Part shown: positions 35,614 to 45,265 of the stretch, in pieces
Layout: every line of letters begins with the position of its first letter
Position numbering within the stretch: position 1 is the stretch's first letter
From: Mycoplasmatota bacterium
GTDB taxonomy: Bacteria > Bacillota_I > Bacilli_A > Haloplasmatales > Haloplasmataceae
DNA length: 64,000 bases
Assembly: GCA_018394295.1 (NCBI GenBank)
Contig: CP074573.1
Location: 2,822,543 to 2,886,542, forward strand
Reading direction: 5' to 3'
Program-made: the position numbers and the translations under genes
Notes under the pieces: generated by a model
What the model was told of the DNA's origin: nothing
What the model saw: the letters and a program-made list of their open reading frames with translations, nothing else
Databases searched by the model: none

Positions 35614-36936
35614 CTATTTATTAAAGTATATAATAAATTCTGATCCTTCATTTAATTTACTTTTAACTTCTATTTTTGCTTTATGGATATCTAAAGTTGA
35701 TTTCACAATTGCTAATCCTAAACCTGTACCACCTGTTTCTCTACTTCTTGCTTTATCAACACGATAAAATCTTTCAAAAATATGTGGTAGCGCATCTTCA
35801 GCAATCCCAATCCCTTGATCTTTTATCGACACAATCACATGTTTACTATCTTGATATGTCTTAATAAAAATTGATTTATGTTCATCAGTATAACTACTTG
35901 CATTTGATAATAAATTTAAAAAAGCATGCTTTAATCGTTCATAATCACCATATACATTCAAATGATTATTAAGATCTAATTGTAGTTCCTGTTTTTTTCT
36001 ATTTAACTTGAATCGTAAGAGATCAATTACTTCATTAATTAATTTATTTAAGTCTATTTTCTCAGTATGTATTAATACCCTCTCATTTTCTATTCGAGAA
36101 ATTAGTAGAATATCTCTTACAATTCTCTCCATTCGATCATTTTCATTTTTAATAATCGTTAAAAATTCTTTTGTTGTATCGAGTGAATGCTTCTCTCCAT
36201 TTAATAAAATTTCTGATGCACCTTTAATTGCTGATAACGGTGTCTTTAATTCGTGAGAAGCGTCAGCTAAAAATTCTCGTTGGAGTCTTTCATATCTTTT
36301 TAACTCTGTAATATCATGAAATATAAATAATATACCTACAAATGAAAAATGGTTATTCGTATGATTATTAATAGGAATCGCGTTTGCATGATAATATTTT
36401 TCACGAATTAAAATGGTATTCATTTCTTTCGTCTCATATATAAATGCATCATCAATAAATTGATATAACTTTTTTATTCTCATTTTTTCATATATATCAT
36501 TTATTTCAACATTGACATCAAAACAATTTAAAAATTGATTATTCACATACCTAATACGTCCATCACGATCAATATAGATAATAGGGCTTGTGATATTATT
36601 AGTTAATATTTTTATCGTTAACTCATCTTCTGCTTTTTTAAATCTCATCTTTTCAATTTTTTTAGCCAATCGATTCAAATTTGCATTTAACTCACGGTAT
36701 GATACATACTTAGAAACCATTCTTGCATCTAAACTTTCATTAATAATATTTTCAAGTGTTTGATTCATTTTTTTGTATTCTTGTTTCATTTTTATATAAT
36801 AATTAAAAACAAAAATATAATTAATTAAAACCATGACGAGAAAGAAAACTGTATAAAATAGGTTTAATCCACCTATCAAATAAGAGATTAAGATTAAAAT
36901 AGATATAATAAATATAGTTAGTTTAAACACTTTCAT
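35614..36936 (-). CDS. phoR: PhoR-like sensor histidine kinase
   Basis: A 440-residue kinase: two adjacent membrane helices (residues 3-48), a PAS-like domain (about 105-205), HisKA (FLADASHELKTPLSAIKGAS with the phospho-His), and HATPase (NLLSNASSYT, DQGIGIAED, GGTGLGLAI). There is almost no extracellular loop, so the signal is sensed in the membrane or through Pst/PhoU, as in Bacillus PhoR. It overlaps the response regulator by 14 bases. The phosphate role is inferred from the nearby pst genes. Confidence 0.88.
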   Translation of the reverse strand: MKVFKLTIFIISILILISYLIGGLNLFYTVFFLVMVLINYIFVFNYYIKMKQEYKKMNQTLENIINESLDARMVSKYVSYRELNANLNRLAKKIEKMRFKKAEDELTIKILTNNITSPIIYIDRDGRIRYVNNQFLNCFDVNVEINDIYEKMRIKKLYQFIDDAFIYETKEMNTILIREKYYHANAIPINNHTNNHFSFVGILFIFHDITELKRYERLQREFLADASHELKTPLSAIKGASEILLNGEKHSLDTTKEFLTIIKNENDRMERIVRDILLISRIENERVLIHTEKIDLNKLINEVIDLLRFKLNRKKQELQLDLNNHLNVYGDYERLKHAFLNLLSNASSYTDEHKSIFIKTYQDSKHVIVSIKDQGIGIAEDALPHIFERFYRVDKARSRETGGTGLGLAIVKSTLDIHKAKIEVKSKLNEGSEFIIYFNK

Positions 36937-37612
36937 TACTTTCTTCCTCTAACATGTATCCTAAACCACGTTTAGTAATAATGATAACTTTACTCCCTAC
37001 TAATTTTTCTCTTAATTTAAATATATGTACATCAACAATTCTTGTATCGCCATCATATTCAAATCCCCATAAAGTTTCTAATAAAACATCTCTAGATAAA
37101 GCAATCCCTTTATTTTTAAGCAAAAATAAAAGTAATTCATATTCTTTATGTGTTAACCGAACTAGCTGATTATTAATATACAATTCATGTCGATTTAAGT
37201 CTAACATCATATCATTAAGACGAATACAATTAGTTTGTTTATCTGATTTTTTCTGTCTTCTTAGCCCTGCTTTTATACGTGCTAAAACTTCTCGTGGTGA
37301 AAAAGGTTTTGTCATATAGTCATCTGCACCAGAATCAAGACCTGTAATTTTATTATATTCATCATCACGAGCGGTTAACATTATTATATAGACTTCATTA
37401 TTTTTTTCTCTTATCCTTTTACAAATTTCAATTCCATCTAAGCCTGGTAACATTAAATCTAATAAAATTAAGTCATAATCATTTTGGATAGCTTTTTTCA
37501 AGCCTGATACACCATCTAAAGCGGTATCCACTTCAAAACCAGCTTGAGTTAAATCATAAGATAATAATTTTTGGATTGACAATTCATCTTCAATTACAAG
37601 TATTTCAGCCAT
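36923..37612 (-). CDS. phoP: PhoP-like response regulator (OmpR family)
   Basis: A 229-residue OmpR-type regulator. The receiver domain has the acidic pair IEDE and phospho-acceptor DLILLDLMLPG (Asp near residue 53), Thr in IMLTARDD, and Lys in MTKPF. The winged helix occupies residues 130-225 (LTHKEYELLLFLLKN, then TRIVDVHIFKLREKL). It would bind the PhoP-type box between pstS and the Na/Pi transporter. Confidence 0.9.
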   Translation of the reverse strand: MAEILVIEDELSIQKLLSYDLTQAGFEVDTALDGVSGLKKAIQNDYDLILLDLMLPGLDGIEICKRIREKNNEVYIIMLTARDDEYNKITGLDSGADDYMTKPFSPREVLARIKAGLRRQKKSDKQTNCIRLNDMMLDLNRHELYINNQLVRLTHKEYELLLFLLKNKGIALSRDVLLETLWGFEYDGDTRIVDVHIFKLREKLVGSKVIIITKRGLGYMLEEESNESV

Positions 37613-37723
37613 ATTAACACTCCATTATCATTATTTATTAATATCACCTATTATATCTAATTTCATTTTACTTTATATTTATGAGAAAGCAAATTAATTT
37701 ACAATAATTTAACAAAAAATAAA

Positions 37724-37836
37724 AAACTCTCCTTAAGGCCCCTCACCCACATGAATAAAAACACTTAAGGCTGCTTCCGCTAAGACCTGACCTGGTTCAT
37801 GCTTACCCATTGGATGAGGGTTCTTAAAGAGAGTTT
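37724..37836 (-). ncRNA. ffs: Small bacterial SRP RNA (4.5S type)
   Basis: On the minus strand the conserved domain IV core reads CAGGTCAGGTC, then GGAAGCAGCC, which is the Ffh-binding element. The ends AAACTCTC and GAGAGTTT close a long stem, and TTTTT follows on the 3' side. The length is about 113 bases with no Alu domain. It is downstream of tadA, as in many Firmicutes, but dnaX does not follow. Confidence 0.93.
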
Positions 37837-37874
37837 AATTACATTACATATTATACATGATTATCTATTATTTA

Positions 37875-38342
37875 TCAATCTTTTTTTGCAAGGCGTAAGG
37901 ATTTGAAAAATTCTTTTAAAATACCTGCACATGCTTCACCAAGTATTCCACCTTCATAAAGTACCTGATGATTATACTTTTTTATATCCAAAACGCGAGT
38001 AACACTTACAACAGAGCCAAATTTTGGATCACTAGCTCCAAAATATACCTTATTAATTCGCGATAAAATGAGTGCGCCAGCACACATCATGCACGGTTCT
38101 AAAGTAACATATAAGTCACAGTCATTAAGTCTCCATGTATTTAATTTGCGACAGGCTTCGTTTATTGCAATAATTTCAGCATGGTGAGTGGCATATTGTG
38201 TCGATTCTCTTAAATTATGTGCCCTTGCTATAATTTCATCATCTTTAACTATCACAGCTCCAACAGGAACTTCACCTAATGCATATGCTTTTTTTGCTTC
38301 TTCTATTGCTTCTTTCATAAAATACATAGGGAAATCTTCCAT
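37875..38342 (-). CDS. tadA: tRNA-specific adenosine deaminase TadA
   Basis: A 155-residue deaminase started at the ATG with AAAGGTGG before it (an upstream GTG overlaps that RBS). The zinc-binding HAE is in HHAEIIAI and the PCxxC in PCMMCAGAL. It makes inosine at the wobble base of tRNA-Arg(ACG). It is followed by SRP RNA and preceded by tRNA-Ser, a Firmicutes arrangement. Confidence 0.96.
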   Translation of the reverse strand: MEDFPMYFMKEAIEEAKKAYALGEVPVGAVIVKDDEIIARAHNLRESTQYATHHAEIIAINEACRKLNTWRLNDCDLYVTLEPCMMCAGALILSRINKVYFGASDPKFGSVVSVTRVLDIKKYNHQVLYEGGILGEACAGILKEFFKSLRLAKKD

Positions 38343-38377
38343 TTTTACCACCTTTATTATTATATCACAATAGTAAT

Positions 38378-38405
38378 AAAAAAACCTAAAACAACAGTTT
38401 TAGGT
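38378..38405 (-). terminator. Terminator between tRNA-Ser and tadA
   Basis: On the minus strand CCTAAAAC pairs with GTTTTAGG around a 4-base loop, followed by TTTTTTT. Confidence 0.85.
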
Positions 38406-38418
38406 GAATTTTATTTAA

Positions 38419-38511
38419 TGGCGGAGGAAAAGGGATTCGAACCCTTGCGGCGCTTTCACGCCCTGTCGGTTTTCAAGACCGATCCCTTCAGCCGGACTTG
38501 GGTATTCCTCC
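38419..38511 (-). tRNA. tRNA-Ser (TGA)
   Basis: A 93-base class II tRNA on the minus strand with a long variable arm (GGGCGTGAAAGCGCC), anticodon TGA in CTTGAAAA, acceptor GGAGGAA/TTCCTCC, and encoded GCCA end. Confidence 0.97.
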
Positions 38512-38564
38512 ATAGTTGCCAAGATTTATTATATAATATTTTTTGAAAATGTCAACAGTTTTTT

Positions 38565-39155
38565 TTATATTTGTGGTCTGTTAGGCACTTGATGACAATG
38601 ACGACATCTAGGCTCATAGGATTCACTCGCTCCCACTAATACAATTGGATCATGAAAAGAAGCTGGCCTATTATTTACGAGTCGTTGTGTTCTAGTTGCT
38701 GGTGCTCCACACACACTACAAATAGCTGTTAATTTTGTAACGAACTCAGCTTTCGTTAATAACTCTGGCATTGGTCCAAATGGTTCTGCTCTAAAATCAC
38801 GATCTAATCCAGCAACAATGACTCTTATTCCCTTATCAGCTAAATAATCGACTATAGTAACAACTTTTTCATCTAAAAATTGAATTTCATCGATTGCTAC
38901 AGCATCAATTCTTCCATCAATATGTTTTAATATATCCATCGGTTCATCGATTATGATTGATTTTATACTCATTCCGCTATGTGAAACCACTTCATCTAGA
39001 CTATAACGATCATCAATATTCGGTTTAAAAACAAGAATGTTTTTTTTCGCATACTGCAATCTTTTTATTCTTCTGATTAATTCTTCTGTTTTACCAGCAA
39101 ACATGCTTCCACAGATTACTTCAATCCAACCATCTTTTCCCGTATAATACATCAT
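38565..39155 (-). CDS. tdk: Thymidine kinase
   Basis: A 196-residue type II thymidine kinase. Walker A is [21 protein letters not shown] carries the Walker B Asp, and the C-terminal lasso has zinc Cys (CSVCGAPA and CRHCHQ). It salvages thymidine. Usually it adjoins rpmE, as here. Confidence 0.97.
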   Translation of the reverse strand: MMYYTGKDGWIEVICGSMFAGKTEELIRRIKRLQYAKKNILVFKPNIDDRYSLDEVVSHSGMSIKSIIIDEPMDILKHIDGRIDAVAIDEIQFLDEKVVTIVDYLADKGIRVIVAGLDRDFRAEPFGPMPELLTKAEFVTKLTAICSVCGAPATRTQRLVNNRPASFHDPIVLVGASESYEPRCRHCHQVPNRPQI

Positions 39156-39271
39156 TATACACTCCTTTCAAACTATTACCTATTCTACTATTTATCTTAA
39201 CACCATTCAATACATTTAATAAATTTTTTATTTCAATTTTGTATTTAATTTTGTTATCTTCCTATAAAATG

Positions 39272-39299
39272 AAAAAGACTGTGAAAACAGTCTTTTTTG
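39272..39299 (-). terminator. Terminator after rpmE
   Basis: On the minus strand AAAAGACTGT pairs with ACAGTCTTTT around a 4-base loop, followed by T-rich sequence. Confidence 0.83.
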
Positions 39300-39307
39300 T
39301 ATTAATA

Positions 39308-39535
39308 CTACTCTTTGTTATCTGAGTTGAAACCATATTTTTTATTGAATCTATCAACTCGACCAGCTACAGCACCGTGTTTCTGTTTTCCTGTATAAAA
39401 AGGATGACATTTTGAACATGTGTCCACACGTAATTCTTTTCTAGTTGATCCAGCTTCAAATTCATTTCCACAAGTAGTACAATGTACCATTACTTTATTA
39501 TATCGTGGATGAATACCTTGTTTCATTTGTTTCAC
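39308..39535 (-). CDS. rpmE: 50S ribosomal protein L31
   Basis: A 75-residue L31 of the zinc-binding type: CTTCG and [12 protein letters not shown] give the four-Cys/His zinc site. The start [13 protein letters not shown] has a GGAG RBS; the second Met is an alternative. The Zn-containing form is the one usually replaced during zinc starvation. Confidence 0.97.
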   Translation of the reverse strand: MKQMKQGIHPRYNKVMVHCTTCGNEFEAGSTRKELRVDTCSKCHPFYTGKQKHGAVAGRVDRFNKKYGFNSDNKE

Positions 39536-39628
39536 TCCTTCCGCCCTGAATACTATATTTCTCCAGAGTAAGTTGCACTAAATAATTATATCATATTTTA
39601 TTTCTTTTTCAAGAACAAATTTAACAAT

Positions 39629-40882
39629 TTATGATTCAACATATATTTTTTTTGCATTTAATGTTTTCAATTTGTCTATTAGATTACCGTAACCCCTGAA
39701 AATATGTTCCGCTTGGTCAATAATTGTTTGATGTTTTGCGATAAGTCCTGCCAAGACAAGTGATGCTCCCCCTCGTAAATCACTTGCGCTAACTTCTGTT
39801 CCTTTTAATTCTGTTGGACCTAATACAATCGCTGATGCATTTTCTATTCTAATATTAGCACCCATCTTAATTAAATCATCACAATTTTTGAAACGGGAAG
39901 AATAAATCGCCTCATTGATAATACTCATCCCTTCAGCTTGTGTCATTAAAGTAGTCATTATCTGTTGAAGGTCTGTTGGAAATCCTGGATAAACCGCTGT
40001 TCTAATATTAGTTGGTAATAATTTTTTTGCTTTTGACACTATTATTTTATCCTTTTCTACAATAATATTCACATTACTTTCTATTAATTTAGCAATAACT
40101 GCTTGTAGATGATGTGGATTAACATGATGTAATTCAATGTTTTTACCACAGCCAGCTCCTATTAATAAATAGGTTCCAGCTTCAATCCGATCAGGTATGA
40201 CGCGATGCGTTGCTCCCTTTAATTTTTTTACACCTGTAATTTTAATTAAACATGTTCCGGCTCCTTCGATTTTAGCTCCCATTTGATTTAGAAATTGTGC
40301 CACATCCACAATTTCTGGTTCTTTCGCTGCATTTTCAATTATCGTCTCTCCTTGTGCAAAAATTGATGCAAACATTATATTTATTGTTGCACCCACACTT
40401 GGAATATCTAAAAATATTTTATTTCCGATTAGTTTTTCTGTATGTAAATGAATCATCCCATCATCCATATCATATTGGCAATTCAGCTGCTTAAATCCTT
40501 TTAAATGTAAATCGATTGGTCGTGGACCTAGGTAACATCCTCCTGGTAATGATATATTAGCTTCGTTAAATAAGGCTAACAACGACCCCATAAAGTAATA
40601 CGATGCCCTTAACAATGACATTTTTTCACTAACTAAAGAGGTGTTTTTAACATTTGAACTATCAATTTCAATATAAGTTTCATTTTTACTAACTTCTATA
40701 TTCAAATCCTTTAGTATCTCTAATAAAACATTGACATCAGATATGTTCGGATAGTTATATATTCTTACTTTATCTCGACACATAATCGACGCAGGAATTA
40801 ATGCGACGACACTATTTTTTGACCCATCTATCTCTACAATACCTTCTAAACTGGCCCCTCCATTAATGATAATTTTTTCCAT
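39629..40882 (-). CDS. murA: UDP-N-acetylglucosamine 1-carboxyvinyltransferase (MurA)
   Basis: A 417-residue enzyme starting at the ATG beginning MEKIIINGG. It transfers enolpyruvate from PEP to UDP-GlcNAc, the first committed step of peptidoglycan. The catalytic Cys is in LPGGCYLGPRPIDLHLKGF, and Lys/Asn of GSKNSV bind substrate. Two positions look unusual: GSLLALFNEA lacks the Arg usually found in the GPLLARFG-type segment, and the N-terminal GAKNAALP motif reads GSKNSVVALIP. The enzyme may therefore be divergent or a second MurA. Confidence 0.92.
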   Translation of the reverse strand: MEKIIINGGASLEGIVEIDGSKNSVVALIPASIMCRDKVRIYNYPNISDVNVLLEILKDLNIEVSKNETYIEIDSSNVKNTSLVSEKMSLLRASYYFMGSLLALFNEANISLPGGCYLGPRPIDLHLKGFKQLNCQYDMDDGMIHLHTEKLIGNKIFLDIPSVGATINIMFASIFAQGETIIENAAKEPEIVDVAQFLNQMGAKIEGAGTCLIKITGVKKLKGATHRVIPDRIEAGTYLLIGAGCGKNIELHHVNPHHLQAVIAKLIESNVNIIVEKDKIIVSKAKKLLPTNIRTAVYPGFPTDLQQIMTTLMTQAEGMSIINEAIYSSRFKNCDDLIKMGANIRIENASAIVLGPTELKGTEVSASDLRGGASLVLAGLIAKHQTIIDQAEHIFRGYGNLIDKLKTLNAKKIYVES

Positions 40883-41008
40883 ATCATTAATCCTTTCCAT
40901 ATTATGCTAATTGCAATTTATTTTTTTTAAATATTCACAAAATAGCATTTTTTTCTTAAGCATTGTACGTTATAATAGTATGTAGTAAGAGATGAGGTGG
41001 TGCATAAA

Positions 41009-41848
41009 ATGCGATATATTGACAGAGATTTAATTGTTGAAAATGTTGAAAAGTTATGTATTGACGCTTGTTATAGTATCGGAGACGAAATTTTGAAAGC
41101 GCTTCAAAAAAGCAAAGATAAAGAAAAGTCAGCAATTGGACAAGATGTTTTGAGTCAAATCATCGAAAATGATTTGATAGCACGTGAGGATTATGTTCCT
41201 ATGTGTCAAGATACTGGAATTGTAATTGTCTTTTTAGAAATTGGAAATGAGGTTCACATCGATTATGACATTTACGATGCGATTAATGAAGGGGTAAAAA
41301 ATGGTTATGAACATGGTTATTTACGTAAATCTGTTGTAAGGCACCCTTTTGACCGAGTTAATACCAAAGATAATACACCTGCTGTAATTCATACTAAACT
41401 AGTTACTGGAGATAAAATTAATATACTAGTTGCACCCAAAGGTGGTGGGAGCGAAAATATGAGTTTAGTCAAAATGTTAACCCCATCAGATGGTTATGAA
41501 GGTGTTAAAAAATTAGTCATTGATACTGTATTTAATACGAAAGGAAAACCTTGTCCACCAATTATTGTTGGTGTTGGAATTGGAGGTTCTTTTGAAAAAG
41601 CCGCTATCATTGCGAAAGAAGCTGTCATGAGACCTATTGAAGATTCAAGTCCTGATGAAATAGCTAAAAAACTAGAAGACGAATTATTACATGAAATTAA
41701 TAAACTAGGCATTGGCCCTATGGGATTTGGTGGAACACAAACAGCACTTGCAGTTAAAGTCAATGTTCATCCATGCCATATCGCTTCATTACCAGTTGCG
41801 ATTAATATTCAATGTCATGCTGCTAGACATAAAGAAGTCACAATATAA
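41009..41848 (+). CDS. Fumarate hydratase class I, alpha subunit
   Basis: A 279-residue subunit (ATG with GAGGTGG upstream; the GTGs 12 bases earlier overlap the RBS). It has [14 protein letters not shown] and PCHIASLPV...NIQCHAARH, the Cys residues that hold the [4Fe-4S] cluster. It pairs with the beta subunit 11 bases downstream. It interconverts fumarate and malate. A class I L-tartrate dehydratase is the main alternative, but malic enzyme and aspartase neighbours favour fumarase. Confidence 0.93.
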   Translation: MRYIDRDLIVENVEKLCIDACYSIGDEILKALQKSKDKEKSAIGQDVLSQIIENDLIAREDYVPMCQDTGIVIVFLEIGNEVHIDYDIYDAINEGVKNGYEHGYLRKSVVRHPFDRVNTKDNTPAVIHTKLVTGDKINILVAPKGGGSENMSLVKMLTPSDGYEGVKKLVIDTVFNTKGKPCPPIIVGVGIGGSFEKAAIIAKEAVMRPIEDSSPDEIAKKLEDELLHEINKLGIGPMGFGGTQTALAVKVNVHPCHIASLPVAINIQCHAARHKEVTI

Positions 41849-41859
41849 GGGAGGTTAAT

Positions 41860-42408
41860 ATGAAAATTTCAACCCCATTAACTGAGGAAGTCATTGAAAA
41901 ATTACATGCAGGTGATAGAGTTCTTATCACAGGGACTATTTATACTGCACGAGATGCTGCGCATCTTCGATTAGCTAACTTAATTAAAGATAATAAAGAA
42001 TTACCATTTGATATAACCAATCAAATTATTTATTATGTTGGTCCAACACCAGCCAAACCTAATCAGGTAATTGGTTCTGCTGGACCTACAACTAGTTATC
42101 GTATGGACCCTTATACACCACTCCTTTTAAAACACGGACTTAAAGGCATGGTTGGTAAGGGAGACCGAAATAAAGAGGTAAAAGAGGCGATTAAAAAGTA
42201 TAAAGCTGTCTACTTTTGTGGGATTGGCGGAACAGCTGCTTTAATTGCTAAATCCATTAAAAAGGCTAAAATAATTGCCTATGAAGACTTGGGAGCGGAG
42301 GCCATTAGAAAATTAGAAGTTATTGATTTTCCAGCGATTGTAGTTAATGACATCTATGGAAATGATTTAATGATGGATAATATTAAAAAATATAAAGTGG
42401 AGGAATAG
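41860..42408 (+). CDS. Fumarate hydratase class I, beta subunit
   Basis: A 182-residue subunit with GTIYTARDAAHLRL, GPTPAKPNQVIGSAGPTTSYRMDPY and the KGD/CGIGGTAAL motifs of the family. It is adjacent to the alpha subunit and one base before the malic enzyme gene. Confidence 0.95.
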   Translation: MKISTPLTEEVIEKLHAGDRVLITGTIYTARDAAHLRLANLIKDNKELPFDITNQIIYYVGPTPAKPNQVIGSAGPTTSYRMDPYTPLLLKHGLKGMVGKGDRNKEVKEAIKKYKAVYFCGIGGTAALIAKSIKKAKIIAYEDLGAEAIRKLEVIDFPAIVVNDIYGNDLMMDNIKKYKVEE

Positions 42409-42409
42409 T

Positions 42410-43591
42410 ATGAGTAATATTTATGAACAATCATTAATGTTACATGAAAAAAACAAAGGTAAAATTGAGATTCGTTCAAAAGTACCAGTTACTGATCAAC
42501 AAGAACTTAGTTTAGCTTATTCACCTGGTGTTGCTGAACCTTGTAGAGCTATTCACAAAAATAGGGATGATGCTTATCGATATACTAATAAAGGTAACTT
42601 AGTTCCAATTGTTACAGATGGTACTGCAGTTTTAGGGTTAGGTAATATTGGTCCAGAAGCGGCTCTTCCTGTTATGGAAGGAAAAGCAATTTTAATCAAA
42701 CAATTTGGTGGAGTTGATGCTTTCCCAATTTGTTTAGATACACAAGATACAGAAGATATTATTAAAACCTGTAAATTAATAGCTCCTGGGGTTGGAGGCA
42801 TATTATTAGAAGATATTTCAGCTCCTCGTTGTGTTGAAATTGAAAGAAGATTAAAAAAAGAGTTAGATATTCCTGTTTTCCATGATGATCAACATGGGAC
42901 AGCCATTGTGACAATCGCTGCACTTCTAAATTCCTGTCGTTTAACAGGTAAGAAAATTGAAGATTTAGTCGTTGTCGTATCAGGAGCTGGTGCTGCAGGA
43001 AGTTCAATTATTAGAATGTTACATGATATAAATGTAAAAGACATTATTGCTATAAATAGTAAAGGTATTATTCATCATTCTAAAATTGATTTATATAACG
43101 ATTTAACTAAAGAATTATTAGAAATTACAAATAAAAGTGATAAACAGGGTGGTATTGCTGAAGCTTTAGAAGGTGCTGATGTATTTGTGGGTGTTTCTTT
43201 AGCTGGTTTAGTTACAAAAGAAATGGTTAAAACTATGAATAAAGACCCATTTATTTTTGCGATGGCTAACCCAACACCTGAAATTATGCCTGAAGAAGCT
43301 AAAGAAGCTGGTGCTTTCATCGTTGGAACAGGTCGAAGTGATTATCCTAACCAAGTAAATAATGTATTAGCTTTTCCAGGATTATTTAGAGGCGCACTAG
43401 ATTGCAGAGCAACAATAATTAATGAAAAAATGAAATTCGCTGCTGCTGCTGCTATCGCTTCATTAATCGATGATCAAGATTTAAGACCAGATTATATCAT
43501 ACCATCACCATTCGATAAACGCGTTGCAGTAGCTGTTAGTGAAGCAGTTATAAAAGCAGCAATTGAGACAAATGTGGCAAGAATAAAGTAA
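42410..43591 (+). CDS. NAD(P)-dependent malic enzyme
   Basis: A 393-residue short-form malic enzyme. TDGTAVLGLGNIGP, FGGVDAFPI and VFHDDQHGTAIV hold substrate and metal residues, and VVSGAGAAGSSII is the dinucleotide site. It oxidatively decarboxylates malate to pyruvate. Coenzyme preference cannot be read with certainty. It forms a probable operon with fumarase and aspartase. Confidence 0.95.
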   Translation: MSNIYEQSLMLHEKNKGKIEIRSKVPVTDQQELSLAYSPGVAEPCRAIHKNRDDAYRYTNKGNLVPIVTDGTAVLGLGNIGPEAALPVMEGKAILIKQFGGVDAFPICLDTQDTEDIIKTCKLIAPGVGGILLEDISAPRCVEIERRLKKELDIPVFHDDQHGTAIVTIAALLNSCRLTGKKIEDLVVVVSGAGAAGSSIIRMLHDINVKDIIAINSKGIIHHSKIDLYNDLTKELLEITNKSDKQGGIAEALEGADVFVGVSLAGLVTKEMVKTMNKDPFIFAMANPTPEIMPEEAKEAGAFIVGTGRSDYPNQVNNVLAFPGLFRGALDCRATIINEKMKFAAAAAIASLIDDQDLRPDYIIPSPFDKRVAVAVSEAVIKAAIETNVARIK

Positions 43592-43606
43592 TGGGAGTAG
43601 ATAACA

Positions 43607-45070
43607 ATGGATATATCAAAATATCGGATAGAAACTGATTCCATAGGGGAAAAATTAGTTCCTGTTGATGCCTATTATGGCATTCAAACTTTACGAGCAA
43701 AAGAAAATTTTCGAATAACAAAACAAAAAGTTCATAAAGAAATGATTAAAGGAATTGCGATTACGAAAAAAGCTGCTGCTATGGCTAATTTTGAAGCAGG
43801 AATGATATCAGAAGATATTTATGAAGCAATTGCTAAAGCTTGTGATGAGATTACATCAGGTAAACTGTATAGACAATTTATTACTGATATGATACAAGGC
43901 GGCGCAGGAACTTCAATGAATATGAACGCTAACGAAGTAATCGCAAATAGAGCACAAGAAATTTTAGGTGGTCAAAAAGGGGTTTATGATATTGTTCATC
44001 CTAATGACCATGTTAATTTTAGTCAATCTACAAATGATATTGTTCCAACTGCTGGTAAAATTGCTACAATTAAGTTAACAGAAAAATTATTATTAGAAAT
44101 GAGAAGATTACATCGTTCTTATTTAGATAAAGCAAATGAATTTGGTGGCGTTATTAAAATGGGGAGAACGCACTTACAAGACGCTGTACCAATTCGCTTA
44201 GGGCAAGAGTTCAATGCATTTGCTTCAGCCCTAGAAAGAGATATTAATCGTATTGAACATTCGATTAGTGATTTAAAAATTCTAAATATGGGAGCAACAG
44301 CTGTTGGTACAGGACTTAATGCTAATACAACTTATATTCAAAAAGTAGTAAAAATCATTTCTGATTTTACACACGTTGAATTTAAACAAGCTGAGGATTT
44401 AGTCGATTCAACAAGAAATTTAGATTCATTTGTATGGTTATCCTCTGCTTTAAAAACATGTGCTATCTCATTATCAAAAACTGCCAACGATTTAAGATTA
44501 ATGGCATCAGGTCCTAAAACTGGGTTTAATGAAATTAATCTTCCACAAATGCAGCCAGGTTCTTCTATTATGCCTGGTAAAGTCAATCCAGTTATTCCAG
44601 AGGTAATCAATCAAATCGCTTTCCAAGTTATTGGAAATGATCTTACAATTACAAAAGCAGCTGAAGCCGGGCAATTAGAATTAAACGTTTTTGAACCTGT
44701 TTTATTTGCTAATTTATTCCAATCACTTGATATCTTAAGAAGAGGGATAAGAACATTCTATCAAAGAGCAATTTCTGGTGTTACTGTCAATAAAGAGTTA
44801 TGTGTTTTATATGTTGAAAGGAGTGCTGGTATCGTAACAGCATTAGCACCTCATATTGGTTATAAAAAAGCAGCTGATATTGCAAAAGAAGCAATTAAAT
44901 TAAATAAACCTATCAAAGATTTAGTTATTAATAAACAAATTTTATCAAAAGATGACTTAGATATTATTTTAAATATTAACAACCTAACATCACCAGGGAT
45001 TTCAGGGGAAGAACTATTAATACAGAAGAAAAAATTACATGAGGAAAAAACTGGAGAATGTAATTCATAA
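43607..45070 (+). CDS. aspA: Aspartate ammonia-lyase
   Basis: A 487-residue fumarase/aspartase-superfamily enzyme with signature GSSIMPGKVNPV (about residue 325) and FSQSTNDIVPTAGKI. AspA-typical features (ETDSIGEKLVPVDAYYGIQTLRA, GINxPQMQPGSS) favour aspartase over class II fumarase. The C-terminal coding end (44985-45056) is repeated exactly at 45126-45197, just before apbE. Upstream genes would carry the fumarate on to pyruvate. Confidence 0.93.
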   Translation: MDISKYRIETDSIGEKLVPVDAYYGIQTLRAKENFRITKQKVHKEMIKGIAITKKAAAMANFEAGMISEDIYEAIAKACDEITSGKLYRQFITDMIQGGAGTSMNMNANEVIANRAQEILGGQKGVYDIVHPNDHVNFSQSTNDIVPTAGKIATIKLTEKLLLEMRRLHRSYLDKANEFGGVIKMGRTHLQDAVPIRLGQEFNAFASALERDINRIEHSISDLKILNMGATAVGTGLNANTTYIQKVVKIISDFTHVEFKQAEDLVDSTRNLDSFVWLSSALKTCAISLSKTANDLRLMASGPKTGFNEINLPQMQPGSSIMPGKVNPVIPEVINQIAFQVIGNDLTITKAAEAGQLELNVFEPVLFANLFQSLDILRRGIRTFYQRAISGVTVNKELCVLYVERSAGIVTALAPHIGYKKAADIAKEAIKLNKPIKDLVINKQILSKDDLDIILNINNLTSPGISGEELLIQKKKLHEEKTGECNS

Positions 45071-45265
45071 ATAATCACTCTTTAACCTTCTCTTACAATT
45101 TTGCTAACAGGGGTATTTATAAGAGTAACATCACCAGGGATTTCAGGGGAAGAACTATTAATACAGAAGAAAAAATTACATGAGGAAAAAACTGGAGGAA
45201 GTTATGCGCAAACTAATCACTCTTTCTATCCTTGTTCTTACAATTATATTAACAGGGTGTCAAAA
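44985..45265. repeat. Tandem duplication of the aspA end and apbE start
   Basis: A 72-base segment (44985-45056) recurs exactly at 45126-45197, offset 141. The following bases (45057-45125 and from 45198) are recognisably related too: both contain ATCACTCTTT, CTTACAATT and TTAACAGGG-like blocks, but have diverged. Copy one holds the true aspA end and a decayed apbE start; copy two holds a non-coding relic of the aspA end and the real apbE start. The exact part is therefore under constraint or was recently converted. Confidence 0.9.
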
